This document shows positions 18,262 to 26,510 of a DNA stretch of 64,000 nucleotides, piece by piece; position 1 is the first letter of the stretch, and every line of letters starts with the position of its first letter. The notes beneath the pieces were generated by a model. The model was not told the origin of the DNA. It made no database searches and saw only the letters and a program-made list of their open reading frames with translations. This DNA is from Halomicrobium sp. LC1Hm (GTDB lineage Archaea > Halobacteriota > Halobacteria > Halobacteriales > Haloarculaceae), in NCBI RefSeq assembly GCF_009617995.1, contig NZ_CP044129.1, positions 2,604,001 to 2,668,000 of the forward strand, in the 5' to 3' direction. The position numbers and the translations under genes are program-made.

Positions 18262-19431
18262 ATGACAGAGTCGTTCGATATCGTCTCGCCCGAGCAGATT
18301 CGCTCGGGCCGGGCGACCGACGCCTACTTCGACCGGACGATCGAGGCGCTGGACCACGCCGGCAAGAACCCACACGTCGTGGCGGAGGTGACCGCAGACC
18401 AGTTCCCGACCGGCGAGTGGGAGCTCCTCGCGGGGCTGAAAGACGCGGCCCACCTCTTCGAGGGACGGGGCGTCGACGTGGACGCGATTCCGGAAGGGCG
18501 GCTGTTCGACGGCGGCCCGGTCGCGCGGATCGAGGGGCCGTACCGAGAGTTCTGTCGCCTGGAGACGGCGCTCCTTGGATTCCTCTCTCACGCGACCGGC
18601 GTCGCCACGCGGGCGCTGGAGGCCCGCCGTGCGGCCCCCGACTCGCAGGTCCTCTCCTTTGGCTCTCGGCACGTCCACCCCTCGATCGGCGCGATGGTCG
18701 AGCGGTCGGCGCTGCTGGCCGGCCTCGACGGCATCTCGAACGTCGCCGCTGGCGAGGTGCTGGGCCGGGCGGCCGGCGGGACGATGCCCCACGCGCTGGT
18801 GATCTGCTTCGGCCGCGGGAACCAGGAAGAGGCGTGGCGGGCCTTCGACGAGGGCGTCGACGCCGACGTACCGCGGATCACGCTGTGTGACACCTACAGC
18901 GACGAGGTCGACGAGTCGCTGCGCGCGGCCGCTGCCGTCGACGACCTAGAGAGCGTCCGCATCGACACGACCGGCTCCCGGCGCGGGGACTTCGAGCACA
19001 TCCTGAAGGAGGTTCGCTGGACGCTCGACGCCCACGGCCACGAGGACGTGGGCATCTTCGCCAGCGGCGGCCTGGGACCGACGGAGCTGGCGCGGCTGTC
19101 CGGCGTCGTCGAGGGGTTCGGCGTCGGCGGGTACGTCAGCAACGCCGATCCCGTCGACTTCGCGCTGGACATCGTCGAGGTAGAGGGCGAGCCGGCCGCC
19201 AAGCGAGGGAAGCTCACGGGCACGAAGCAGGTGTACCGGACGCCCGACGGCGGCCACCACGTGGGCCTGGACGACCGCGACGGGCCGGCTGGCGGGGAGG
19301 CCCTGCTCGAACCGCTAGTGCGCGACGGGACCGTCGTCCGCGAGTTCGATCTGGACGCCGCCGCCCAGCGGGCGGCTGACGACGCCGACGCCGTCGGGTT
19401 CGAGCCCGTCGACGGCGGGACGAAGGCTTAA
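18262..19431 (+). CDS. Nicotinate phosphoribosyltransferase
   Basis: A 389-residue cytoplasmic enzyme that makes nicotinate mononucleotide from nicotinate and phosphoribosyl pyrophosphate, the entry step of NAD salvage. Supporting segments are the N-terminal DAYFDRTIEAL, the YREFCRLETALLGFLSHATG region (about residue 94), FGSRHVHPSIG (about 134), SDEVDESL and the phosphate-binding FASGGLGPTEL (about 268). Size and arrangement match the archaeal pncB/TIGR-type enzyme. Its last codons overlap the likely promoter of the RNase P RNA. Confidence 0.9.
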   Translation: MTESFDIVSPEQIRSGRATDAYFDRTIEALDHAGKNPHVVAEVTADQFPTGEWELLAGLKDAAHLFEGRGVDVDAIPEGRLFDGGPVARIEGPYREFCRLETALLGFLSHATGVATRALEARRAAPDSQVLSFGSRHVHPSIGAMVERSALLAGLDGISNVAAGEVLGRAAGGTMPHALVICFGRGNQEEAWRAFDEGVDADVPRITLCDTYSDEVDESLRAAAAVDDLESVRIDTTGSRRGDFEHILKEVRWTLDAHGHEDVGIFASGGLGPTELARLSGVVEGFGVGGYVSNADPVDFALDIVEVEGEPAAKRGKLTGTKQVYRTPDGGHHVGLDDRDGPAGGEALLEPLVRDGTVVREFDLDAAAQRAADDADAVGFEPVDGGTKA

Positions 19432-19433
19432 TC
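19424..19433 (+). promoter_or_regulatory. Likely TATA box of the RNase P RNA gene
   Basis: The AT-rich string GGCTTAATC, which includes the stop codon of the nicotinate phosphoribosyltransferase gene, lies about 26 bases before the predicted 5' end of the RNase P RNA. It is the only TATA-like sequence in range. This position is inferred from spacing only. Confidence 0.4.
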
Positions 19434-19449
19434 ACGCCCACCGGCTAGG

Positions 19450-19893
19450 TTCCGGTGGCAGAGGGAGACCGGCTTCCGTGAGCGCACACCGTGCGCGCAT
19501 GAGGAAAGTCCCCCCACCCGCTGGGCGGGTGACCGGGCGCAAGCCCGGGGCGGGAGACCGTCGGCGCTGGAACAGAAACGAGACCCCTCCACCCGACCGA
19601 TGAGGCGTGCGAACCCGGACCGACGCGGCACGAGCCGATAAGGAATGGGGAGTCGACCCGCCGAGGGAGGTGCCATCCCGTCAGGGACGGCCGACGGGCG
19701 ATCGGCAGACGCCGTTCGCTCGACTCGTCGCGCCCCCGGCGCGACGCAGACGGTGGAGAACGGATGGAACGGCGAATCCTCACCGGTGCAAGTCCGTGCC
19801 GACAGGTAGCCCGGTACCGCGCGAACGCGCTGGGTACGGACGCTGAGCCGAATGCCGAGAGAACAGAAGGGGGCTTACTCCCCTCAGCCACGA
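19450..19893 (+). ncRNA. rnpB: RNase P RNA (archaeal type A)
   Basis: This is the catalytic RNA of RNase P, which trims tRNA 5' leaders. The conserved CR-I sequence GAGGAAAGTC is at about 19501-19510 and its P4 partner ACAGAAGGGGGCTTAC (CR-V) at about 19864-19878. The strands AGTCCCCCC and GGGGGCTT can pair to form P4. The ends pair as P1: GTGGC at 19455-19459 with GCCAC at 19887-19891. The total length, about 440 bases, fits haloarchaeal RNase P RNA. Open reading frames that cross this region are spurious. Exact ends are approximate. Confidence 0.95.
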
Positions 19894-19968
19894 ACTCGCC
19901 AGCGACGCCGCCGGCCACCAATCTGTTAGTCAGGTGTCTTATCTGCAAGTAGTCTGTTACCACGAGGC

Positions 19969-20163
19969 ATGAAAGGACTGCTCAACGAGTCGACGGCGAC
20001 AGTCCACAAGTACGAGCCACAGCGTGACCGCGGCGTCGCCGAGTGCGGTGCGACGACGACGGTCACTCACGATCAGCTCCGAGTGCTCCCGGTCGAACAG
20101 GCCCTCGACGAGCGAGACGCGAGCAAGTGCGGTCGCTGCTTCGGCGACGGCGGCGGCTACTGA
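19969..20163 (+). CDS. Small cysteine-containing conserved protein
   Basis: A 64-residue protein starting MKGLLNESTATVHKYEP. It has single cysteines near residues 26 and 54 and a CGRC pair at 54-57, which could bind zinc, followed by a Gly-rich end. It looks like a conserved haloarchaeal small protein of unknown function. It starts 76 bases after the RNase P RNA on the same strand and could be transcribed with it. No enzymatic motif is present. Confidence 0.65.
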   Translation: MKGLLNESTATVHKYEPQRDRGVAECGATTTVTHDQLRVLPVEQALDERDASKCGRCFGDGGGY

Positions 20164-20255
20164 CGGTGTGGACCGACCGAGTGTCCGGACACGAGTCGTC
20201 GGAACCGAACGCGGACCGCCAGTACGTTCAAGAGAGTCCAGGCTAGAGGGTCGGT

Positions 20256-20549
20256 GTGGACAGACAGGCACTCGACGAGGCGCTGGCCGATCGCTACGAC
20301 GCCGACGAGCGGAGCCGGCGAATCGTCTCGCGACAGGCCCAGGATCTCGCGGACTCGTGTCGTATCGCGCGGGATCTGGGCTACCCGCTCTCGGTCGAGG
20401 ACGTGCTGGCGAACCTCGACGACGCGCCCGACGGGCACACGCTCGTCGAGCGGTGGAACTGGTGGCTCGGGGCACTGGACCTCTCGCACGGCGGCTACGA
20501 GCGGTTCCGCGTCCGCCCGGACGTTGCCGGGCTCGATCAGTCCGAGTGA
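20256..20549 (+). CDS. Conserved hypothetical protein
   Basis: A 97-residue, mostly helical acidic protein beginning at a GTG codon (MDRQALDEALADRYDADE). A Trp-rich segment VERWNWWLGALDLSHGGYERF lies in the last third, with no known catalytic motif. The amino-acid composition is typical of a real haloarchaeal protein and no competing frame is better. It follows the small cysteine protein after 92 bases on the same strand. Family not recognised. Confidence 0.65.
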   Translation: MDRQALDEALADRYDADERSRRIVSRQAQDLADSCRIARDLGYPLSVEDVLANLDDAPDGHTLVERWNWWLGALDLSHGGYERFRVRPDVAGLDQSE

Positions 20550-20614
20550 GACGCCGTCTGGCGGCGTCGCTCGTCGATTCGGCGTCGAAAAAAGCGGTAT
20601 CGCTGCCAGCGACC

Positions 20615-20737
20615 TCAGAATACCGAGAGGCCGTGTGCTTCTCGCGCGTGTTCGAGAAGCGCGTCCGTGCTATCGAACTGCTCGCCACAGCTGCACGTGT
20701 GATACGTCGGCGTCGTGGTCGACTGGCGTGTCGCCAT
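20615..20737 (-). CDS. Tiny C2H2 zinc-finger protein
   Basis: A 40-residue open reading frame, below usual annotation cut-offs. It reads MATRQSTTTPTYHTCSCGEQ then FDSTDALLEHAREAHGLSVF. The pattern C-x-C-x(13)-H-x(4)-H resembles a single C2H2-like zinc finger, and most of the protein is this finger. Small proteins of this kind are frequent in haloarchaea. It has its own AT-rich upstream region (CCATAAACATTC near 20760). It may act in nucleic-acid or protein contacts; no target can be inferred. Confidence 0.7.
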   Translation of the reverse strand: MATRQSTTTPTYHTCSCGEQFDSTDALLEHAREAHGLSVF

Positions 20738-20835
20738 ACCTACCCAATAGGGCGTATCCATAATGAATGTTTATGGAGAATGTGTAACATACGCACGGGT
20801 GGCGGTACGTCGACACACGCCGGTCGCCGGCCCGT

Positions 20836-21681
20836 TCACTCGGTCAGGCGGTTGTACTCGTCGGTCGTCAGCTCGATCGTCGAGGCGGCGACGTTCTGTT
20901 CGAGGTGGTCGACGCTCGACGTGCCGGGAATCGGGAGCGTCACGTCGGAGTGAGCCAGCAGCCACGCCAGCGCAATCTGGTACGGCGTCGCGTCGTGGGC
21001 GTGGGCCACGTCCTCGACGACAGAGCGCTTCTCGCCGAGGTCGCCGGCCCCGAGCGGGAACCACGGGATGAAACCGACGCCCTTCTCCTCGCAGGCTTCG
21101 AGGACCGCCTCGTCCTCGCGGTTGGCGACGTTGTACTCGTTTTGGACTGTCGCGATCTCGACCATCTCCTCGGCAGTTTCGAGTTGCTCGACGGTGACGT
21201 TCGAGAGCCCGACGTGGTCGATCAGTCCCTCGTCCTTGCACTCTGCGAGTGCCGCCACGGACGCCTCGAACGCCATGTCGGGGTCGGGCCGGTGGAGCTG
21301 GTAGAGGTCGATTTGGTCGGTGCCGAGCCGGTCGCGGCTACAGAGCACCGCGTTGCGCAGGTAGTCCGGATCGCCGTGCGGGAGCCAGTCGCCGTCGGTG
21401 TTGCGCAGCAGACCGCCCTTCGTCGCGACGACGAGGTCGTCCCGGTCGACGTGCAGGGCCTCGCCGATCAGACGCTCGCTGACGCCGGGGCCGTAGGAGT
21501 CGGCCGTGTCGACGAAGTCGACGCCGATCTCGTCGGCGCGTGCGAGCACGTCCCGAGCCGCGTCCTCGTCGGCCGGCGGGCCGACGATGTCCTCACCGGT
21601 CAGTCGCATCGCGCCGTACCCGAGCCGGTTGACCGTCAGTTCGCCGCCGATGTCGAACGTGTCGCTCTCGTTGTAGACCAT
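20836..21681 (-). CDS. Aldo/keto reductase
   Basis: A 281-residue NADPH-dependent oxidoreductase with the TIM-barrel aldo/keto reductase fold. The catalytic tetrad is visible: Asp and Tyr in FVDTADSYGPG (about residues 49-59), Lys in VVATKGG (about 83) and His in DLYQLHRPDP (about 120). The cofactor end reads IPGTSSVDHLEQN near residue 250. The start at 21681 (MVYNESDT) is chosen from the family N-terminus. No pathway context: the neighbours are a zinc-finger protein and a lipoprotein. Substrate unknown. Confidence 0.9.
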   Translation of the reverse strand: MVYNESDTFDIGGELTVNRLGYGAMRLTGEDIVGPPADEDAARDVLARADEIGVDFVDTADSYGPGVSERLIGEALHVDRDDLVVATKGGLLRNTDGDWLPHGDPDYLRNAVLCSRDRLGTDQIDLYQLHRPDPDMAFEASVAALAECKDEGLIDHVGLSNVTVEQLETAEEMVEIATVQNEYNVANREDEAVLEACEEKGVGFIPWFPLGAGDLGEKRSVVEDVAHAHDATPYQIALAWLLAHSDVTLPIPGTSSVDHLEQNVAASTIELTTDEYNRLTE

Positions 21682-21801
21682 CGTGTGAACGGTCGGGGGC
21701 AAGCCGTTTGAGCGTTCGTCCCGTGACACCCATATTGTGGCCCCGAAGCGCGCGAACGCAACACGACCAGCGGCGAAGAACTCGGCCGTGCCGCCCGACA
21801 G

Positions 21802-21886
21802 TCATACTGCCGGCTGTCACTTCGTGACGAGCTTCACCACCCCGGGGTGGCGAAATCGGTCACAGATGTACAGCCGGTCGTATCAG
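21802..21886. repeat. Dispersed 84-bp palindromic element, copy A
   Basis: An imperfect palindrome with arms of about 42 bases around the centre CCACCCCGGGGTGG. The left arm begins CATACTGCCGGCTGT and the right arm ends ACAGCCGGTCGTATCAG. It shares most positions with copies at 43391 and 52806 and, more loosely, at 41346. Its TATCAG end contains the stop codon of the leftward lipoprotein gene. The other end lies in the gap upstream of the aldo/keto reductase gene. Confidence 0.85.
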
Positions 21887-22854
21887 TCGGCCGAGTTCAC
21901 GTACGCGTCGAAGCTGTAGAATCGGCCGTCGTACTTCAGGTAGACACCGGTCTCGAACCGCGAGCGCTGGCGTTCGGGGTCGGCGTCCAGCAGGTCGTGG
22001 CGCTCCAGTCTCTGGAGCAGGCCGCGGTACTCCTCGGACAGCGGCGTCGTCTCCTCGTACTCGCCCGCGGCGGCCCGCCGGAACAGCCGCCGCTGTTCGT
22101 CCGGGAGCGGTTCGTCGACGCGAACGTCGACCAGCGCGCCGTCGAGGGCCCGCTCGAAGGCGGCCTCCGAGCCGGCGATCTCGATCGCCATCGCGGTGGA
22201 GACCGGTTCTTCGAGTCGCATCTGTGTGACCGACACTTCGAGGATCGTGTCGTTGACCACGACGTGCCGGTGGTCCGGATCGGGAGCCAGCTCGCTGTCG
22301 CCGTCGTCGAGGAACCGGTAGACGGAACCACCCTCCTCGACGATGTCGTGGGGGTAGCCGCCGCCGTACTCGCGAGCGCGGGCGACCACGTACGCCGGGA
22401 AGACGGCGCGGGCGTCGATCGGCGGGAGGTCCTCGCGCTCGATCGCCGCGGGCGGATCGTCGAGTTCGTCGCGCCGGCCGACCCACTCCAGTCGCAGGAC
22501 CGACCGCTCGATCTCGCGCAGGCCGGTCGTCGTCGAGTGGAGTTCGTAGTAGGTGCCATCGTGTTCGACGTAGGTCTGCTCGTCGGGGACCAGATCGTAG
22601 CCGACAGTGGTGTATCGCTCCCCATCGACGACCGCGTCGTAGAGGCGGCGTTGCTCGGCCGCCCAGGGCGCGTCGCCGTCGTCGGGCGACCAGCCGACCC
22701 TGTCGCGCAGCGTCTCGCCGATCTCGTCGACCGAGAGCGTGTAGGACAACTGCGGTTCGTCGACGGTCGATTCGAGCGCGGAACAGCCGGCCAGCGAGCC
22801 GACGCCAGCGAGACCGACGGCTGTCAGGAGGGAACGCCGGGACCAATCGGACAT
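21883..22854 (-). CDS. Tat-exported lipoprotein, function unknown
   Basis: A 323-residue exported protein. The N-terminus MSDWSRRSLLTAVG has the twin-arginine motif, followed by a hydrophobic stretch and the lipobox LAGC, so the mature protein would be lipid-anchored at Cys about residue 24 on the outer face of the membrane. The rest is soluble, acidic and rich in Tyr/Arg, without a domain I recognise. The ATG at 22854 is chosen because it places the twin arginine correctly. Its TGA stop lies inside the end of a dispersed palindromic element. Confidence 0.8.
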   Translation of the reverse strand: MSDWSRRSLLTAVGLAGVGSLAGCSALESTVDEPQLSYTLSVDEIGETLRDRVGWSPDDGDAPWAAEQRRLYDAVVDGERYTTVGYDLVPDEQTYVEHDGTYYELHSTTTGLREIERSVLRLEWVGRRDELDDPPAAIEREDLPPIDARAVFPAYVVARAREYGGGYPHDIVEEGGSVYRFLDDGDSELAPDPDHRHVVVNDTILEVSVTQMRLEEPVSTAMAIEIAGSEAAFERALDGALVDVRVDEPLPDEQRRLFRRAAAGEYEETTPLSEEYRGLLQRLERHDLLDADPERQRSRFETGVYLKYDGRFYSFDAYVNSAD

Positions 22855-22998
22855 ACACAGTGGTGGCACTCCGTCCGACAAGTGTATTGTGACCGATCCC
22901 GGCCGGAGAAGCGGGCGCGTCCGGGTCGCACTGCTCGCACGCCGGCTGTAGCCCGGAGTGCGCCACCCTTAATTCGCCGAGGCACCCACTCTGGGGCA

Positions 22999-24087
22999 AT
23001 GACTGTCATCGAGGGCGTTCACGAGGATCGCGGCGCGACGTTCCGGACGGTGGGCGGGAACCGCGTCGTCGCCAACTACGGTCGCCCCGAACGAGTCCAC
23101 CGGGCTGTCCGGCAGGTCGTCGGCGTGATAGAGATGGGGTACGGCGTCGTCACGGTCACCGGCGACGACCGGATCGACTTCGTCGACAACGCCGTCTCGA
23201 ACCGCGTCCCGACGACCGACGGCGAGGGCAGCTACTCGCTGCTACTCGACCCGCAGGGCCACGTCGAGACCGAGCTCTACGTCTACAACGCGGGCGAGCG
23301 ACTGCTGCTTTTCGTCCCGCCGGCCCGCGCCGAGCCGCTCGTCGAGGACTGGCGCGAGAAGACGTTCATCCAGGACGTGACGATCACCGACGCGACCGAC
23401 GAGTTCGCGGTCTTCGGGGTCCACGGCCCCAAGGCGACGGAGAAGATCGCGAGCGTCCTCAACAAGACCGCGACGCCGGAGACGCCGCTCTCGTTCGTCC
23501 GCGGGTCGATGGTCGACGCCGGTGTGACCGTCGTTCGCAGCGACGGACTTGTCGGCGAGGAGGGATTCGAGGTCGTCTGCAGCGCCGACGTGGCCCGCGA
23601 CGTGTACGACACGCTGGAGAACCGCGGACTCAACGCCGCACCCTTCGGCTACGACACGTGGGACGCGCTGACCCTGGAGGCGGGGACGCCGCTGTTCGAC
23701 ACCGAGATCGAGGGCCGGATTCCGAACGTCGTCGGCCTCGACAACGGCGTCGACTACGAGAAGGGCTGTTTCGTCGGACAGGAGGTCGTCTCCCGGGTCC
23801 ACAACCGCGGGCGGCCCTCGAAGCGACTCGTCGGCCTCACCTGTGGCGGCGTCCCCGCGTCGGGTGCCGCGGTCTTCGTCGACGACGCCAGCGTCGGCGC
23901 GGTGACGCGAGCCGTCGAGAGCCCGACCCGCGAGGAACCGATCGCCCTCGCAAGCGTCGACTACGAGCTGCCAGACGGGACGCTGTCGGTCCGGGTCGAC
24001 GGCGAAGAAGTCGAGGCTGCGGTCGCCGACCTGCCCTTCGTCACCGGCTCTGACGAGTCCGCGCGGCTTCCGCGGTACGACGATTGA
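22999..24087 (+). CDS. YgfZ/GcvT-like folate-binding protein
   Basis: A 362-residue member of the aminomethyltransferase-like family. The signature KGCFVGQEV near residue 257 is the hallmark of YgfZ (KGCxxGQE), a folate-dependent protein needed for maturation of some iron-sulfur enzymes, rather than of the glycine-cleavage T-protein. The N-terminal part has VTVTGDDRIDFVDN near 50 and the C-terminal barrel covers about 285-350. No gcvH or gcvP gene lies nearby, which agrees with YgfZ. It is often labelled GcvT in databases. Confidence 0.8.
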   Translation: MTVIEGVHEDRGATFRTVGGNRVVANYGRPERVHRAVRQVVGVIEMGYGVVTVTGDDRIDFVDNAVSNRVPTTDGEGSYSLLLDPQGHVETELYVYNAGERLLLFVPPARAEPLVEDWREKTFIQDVTITDATDEFAVFGVHGPKATEKIASVLNKTATPETPLSFVRGSMVDAGVTVVRSDGLVGEEGFEVVCSADVARDVYDTLENRGLNAAPFGYDTWDALTLEAGTPLFDTEIEGRIPNVVGLDNGVDYEKGCFVGQEVVSRVHNRGRPSKRLVGLTCGGVPASGAAVFVDDASVGAVTRAVESPTREEPIALASVDYELPDGTLSVRVDGEEVEAAVADLPFVTGSDESARLPRYDD

Positions 24088-24173
24088 GCGCCGGTCGCGC
24101 CGAAGGGCGAAATCGAGCGACCCCGAGCGTCCGAGGCGCTGCAGTTTTGTGCAGCGAAGCCAATACAGTACTG

Positions 24174-24548
24174 ATGAGCAGGATCCGTCCGAGCGAACTG
24201 GACGACCGCCTCGAATCGGGAACAGATGACGACCCGTTCGTCCTCGACATCCGCCCGTCGTCGGCCTACCGCACGGCCGCTATCGAGACGAGTCACAACG
24301 TCCCAGTCTACGACGACTTGCGCCAGGGAGACGAGGACGCACTGCGCGACCGACTCGACGAGATTCCGACTGACCGAGACGTGGTCGTCGTCTGCAAGAT
24401 GGGCGTCGTCGCGAAACGAGCGACCAGCCTGCTCGGCGAGGAAGGCTACGACGCACAGACACTGCTTGGCGGCATGAGCGGGTGGACCGGCTACCAGAAC
24501 GACTCGCTGAGCTACAAACTCCGGTCGCTTCGCTGGCGGTTTCTCTGA
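24174..24548 (+). CDS. Rhodanese-like sulfurtransferase domain protein
   Basis: A 124-residue single rhodanese domain. The active-site Cys lies in VVVVCKMGVVAK (about residue 74) and the loop geometry fits the persulfide-carrying family. The N-terminal VLDIRPSSAYRTAAI (about 23-37) and GGMSGWTGY near 104 are typical flanking motifs. The start at 24174 is set by the family. It lies 86 bases after the YgfZ-like gene in the same direction; a shared role in sulfur handling is tempting but unproven. Confidence 0.85.
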   Translation: MSRIRPSELDDRLESGTDDDPFVLDIRPSSAYRTAAIETSHNVPVYDDLRQGDEDALRDRLDEIPTDRDVVVVCKMGVVAKRATSLLGEEGYDAQTLLGGMSGWTGYQNDSLSYKLRSLRWRFL

Positions 24549-24597
24549 TACGGGCGTTGTCGATCCGTCCGATCGAACGTCGGCGGTCGAGGCAAAG

Positions 24598-25680
24598 TCA
24601 CCGCGACAGCAGCGCTTTCAGTTGCTCGCGAGAGAACAGCGTCGACGGGCGGTCCATGTGGACGCCGATCTCACCCTCGAAGGCTCGCATGCCCGCTTTC
24701 TGGACCACACCGGGAAGCGAGTAGCCGGCACGCACGAGGTGGCCCAGTCGGATGTCGGTCCGGAGGTCGTCGCGCCAGGCTCGCTCGTAGTCGCCCAACG
24801 TCCCCGGCCTGTCGGGATCGATCTCGCGGGCCGCGTGGTCGGCGGCGGTCATGCCATAGAGGATACCGCCGCCGGTGAACGGCTTCGTCTGGGCCGCGGC
24901 GTCGCCGATCAGGAACGAGCGGCGGCCGGTGACGCGCTTCGGTGGCCCGATCGGGATGAGCCCCGAGCAGCGCCGGTCCGTGTCGACGCCGTACTCCGCG
25001 GTGAACGACTCGAAGCGCTCGCTCACGTCGTGGCCGGGCGGCGTCGCCAGCCCGTACTCGACGCCGGCCTCGCCGCGGGGAATGCGCCACGCGAAGAAGC
25101 GCGGCACGGAGAGGTGTACGTCGACGAAGTGCTGGCGGTCGACCGTCTCGGTGAAGCCGAGCACCCCGTGGAGGAGTTCGCCGGGTTCGGGCAGGTCGAG
25201 CGCGCGCCGGACGCGAGACTGCGGGCCGTCACACCCCGCGACCATCCGCGCGTCGTGAGTCGCCGTCCCGTCGGGACCGCGGACCTCGACGGTGACGCGA
25301 TCGGTGTGTTCGGTCACGTCGAGCACCGTGTGACCCTCTCGCAGATCGACGCCGGCCTCGCGAGCGCAGTCGGCCAGCCGCCGGTCCAGCCCCACGCGGT
25401 CGATGACGTTCGAGATCACCTCGTCCTTGTAGAAGCGGTGGGCCTCGCTGTCGGGGCCGCCGCGATGGAACCGGGCACCGCGAATCTCGTTCTGGAAGAG
25501 TTCGGCGCGGGCGTCGTCGGGGACGAACTCCCAGACGTCGGTGCTGACGTGGCCCGAGCAGGCGAGTGGCTCGCCGACGGTGCCCTGTTCGAAGGCGAGC
25601 ACGTCGTGGCCGGCCTCGCTCGCCCGCCGGGCGAACCGCGCGCCCGCCGGCCCGCAGCCAACGACGACGAAATCGTGCAT
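24598..25680 (-). CDS. Geranylgeranyl reductase family flavoprotein
   Basis: A 360-residue FAD-dependent oxidoreductase of the geranylgeranyl reductase family, which in archaea saturates isoprenoid chains of membrane lipids. The FAD-binding site VVGCGPAGARFARRAS is at residues about 5-20, the LACSGHVSTDVWEF segment near 40, the second FAD motif GRRSFLIGDAAAQTKPFTGGG near 265-285. The start at 25680 (MHDFVVVG) follows from the FAD motif. Several paralogues usually exist in one haloarchaeon, so this may not be the main lipid-saturating enzyme. Confidence 0.85.
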   Translation of the reverse strand: MHDFVVVGCGPAGARFARRASEAGHDVLAFEQGTVGEPLACSGHVSTDVWEFVPDDARAELFQNEIRGARFHRGGPDSEAHRFYKDEVISNVIDRVGLDRRLADCAREAGVDLREGHTVLDVTEHTDRVTVEVRGPDGTATHDARMVAGCDGPQSRVRRALDLPEPGELLHGVLGFTETVDRQHFVDVHLSVPRFFAWRIPRGEAGVEYGLATPPGHDVSERFESFTAEYGVDTDRRCSGLIPIGPPKRVTGRRSFLIGDAAAQTKPFTGGGILYGMTAADHAAREIDPDRPGTLGDYERAWRDDLRTDIRLGHLVRAGYSLPGVVQKAGMRAFEGEIGVHMDRPSTLFSREQLKALLSR

Positions 25681-25753
25681 ACCGACGAGTCGGCCAGCCG
25701 AGACAAATACCTTGTCAGTTGCCCTTTTGCCGGTCGACTCCCGAAGGCCACAC

Positions 25754-26140
25754 ATGGCAGGCTACCAGCCAGGCGTCTGTAACATCGGTCGGGACGAACG
25801 ACGCAAGCGACGCGTCGCCGGGATCGCCGGCTTCCTCGGCGCGGCAGCCTACGTCGGCGGAGTGCTGTGGTTCGGGCTCCCAGAGCGGTACCTGCTGGGC
25901 AGCTTCGCCTTCCTCTTTGGCGGCTTCGTCGGCGTCTTCCAGGACTATTTTCGCTTCTGTGTCGCCTTCGGAGCCCTGGCACGGTACGACCTCTCCGGGT
26001 CGGCCGACGACGCCGGCAGCGTCACCGACGCCGAAGCCGTCGCACGCGACCGCAAACGCGCAGTCCAGATTCTCGCCGCCGCGGTCATCTCGGCCGCCGT
26101 GGTCACCGGGATCGTCTACGGCGTCGTCGCCGCCCTGTAG
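25754..26140 (+). CDS. Membrane protein of unknown function
   Basis: A 128-residue protein with three likely membrane helices (about 22-42, 46-68 and 103-126) and a basic N-terminus (GRDERRKRRVAG). There is a soluble acidic loop around residues 79-98. No motif is recognised. The ATG at 25754 lies 73 bases from the divergent geranylgeranyl reductase start, so the two share a promoter region. Confidence 0.7.
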   Translation: MAGYQPGVCNIGRDERRKRRVAGIAGFLGAAAYVGGVLWFGLPERYLLGSFAFLFGGFVGVFQDYFRFCVAFGALARYDLSGSADDAGSVTDAEAVARDRKRAVQILAAAVISAAVVTGIVYGVVAAL

Positions 26141-26214
26141 CGATCGTCGGTGTGATAGGAGTGCCTCACTAGCGGGGCAGATAGTATAAGTGGGATGGCG
26201 CACAACCCGAATAT

Positions 26215-26490
26215 ATGCTCGGTTCCCGGAGTTCCCGGGACGTCGTCACCTGCATCGCCTGCGGGGAGTCGGTCTCCCGGTCCGACGCGCGCGAGTACGA
26301 CAAACACGGCGACCGCTGGGACCGCACGGACAAGGAGTTCGAGTACCTGTGCAAGCCCTGTCACAGTGACCTGACTCACCAGCCACGACCCGGGCTGGAA
26401 GACCTCCTCGAAACAGTCGAAGCAGACGCCGACGATCGGGACTCGTTCCTCCAGCGGTACGTCGAACTGGCCGAAGAGAAACGCCGCTAA
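26215..26490 (+). CDS. Zinc-ribbon protein (DUF7562-like)
   Basis: A 91-residue protein. Cysteine pairs CIACG (about 13-17) and CKPCH (about 46-50) form a zinc-binding ribbon, separated by a charged stretch containing KHGDRWDRTDKEFEY. The C-terminal third is an acidic helix. The family is conserved in haloarchaea, but its role is unknown. A TATAAG box just before the AT-rich start region (about 26186-26191) supports transcription from here. Confidence 0.75.
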   Translation: MLGSRSSRDVVTCIACGESVSRSDAREYDKHGDRWDRTDKEFEYLCKPCHSDLTHQPRPGLEDLLETVEADADDRDSFLQRYVELAEEKRR

Positions 26491-26510
26491 CGGCGGTCGT
26501 CCTTTCGAGG

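Noticed and set aside
21737-21919. Short rightward reading frames across the palindromic element
   Set aside because: They translate the repeat itself and similar frames arise at the other copies; there is no independent evidence of coding.
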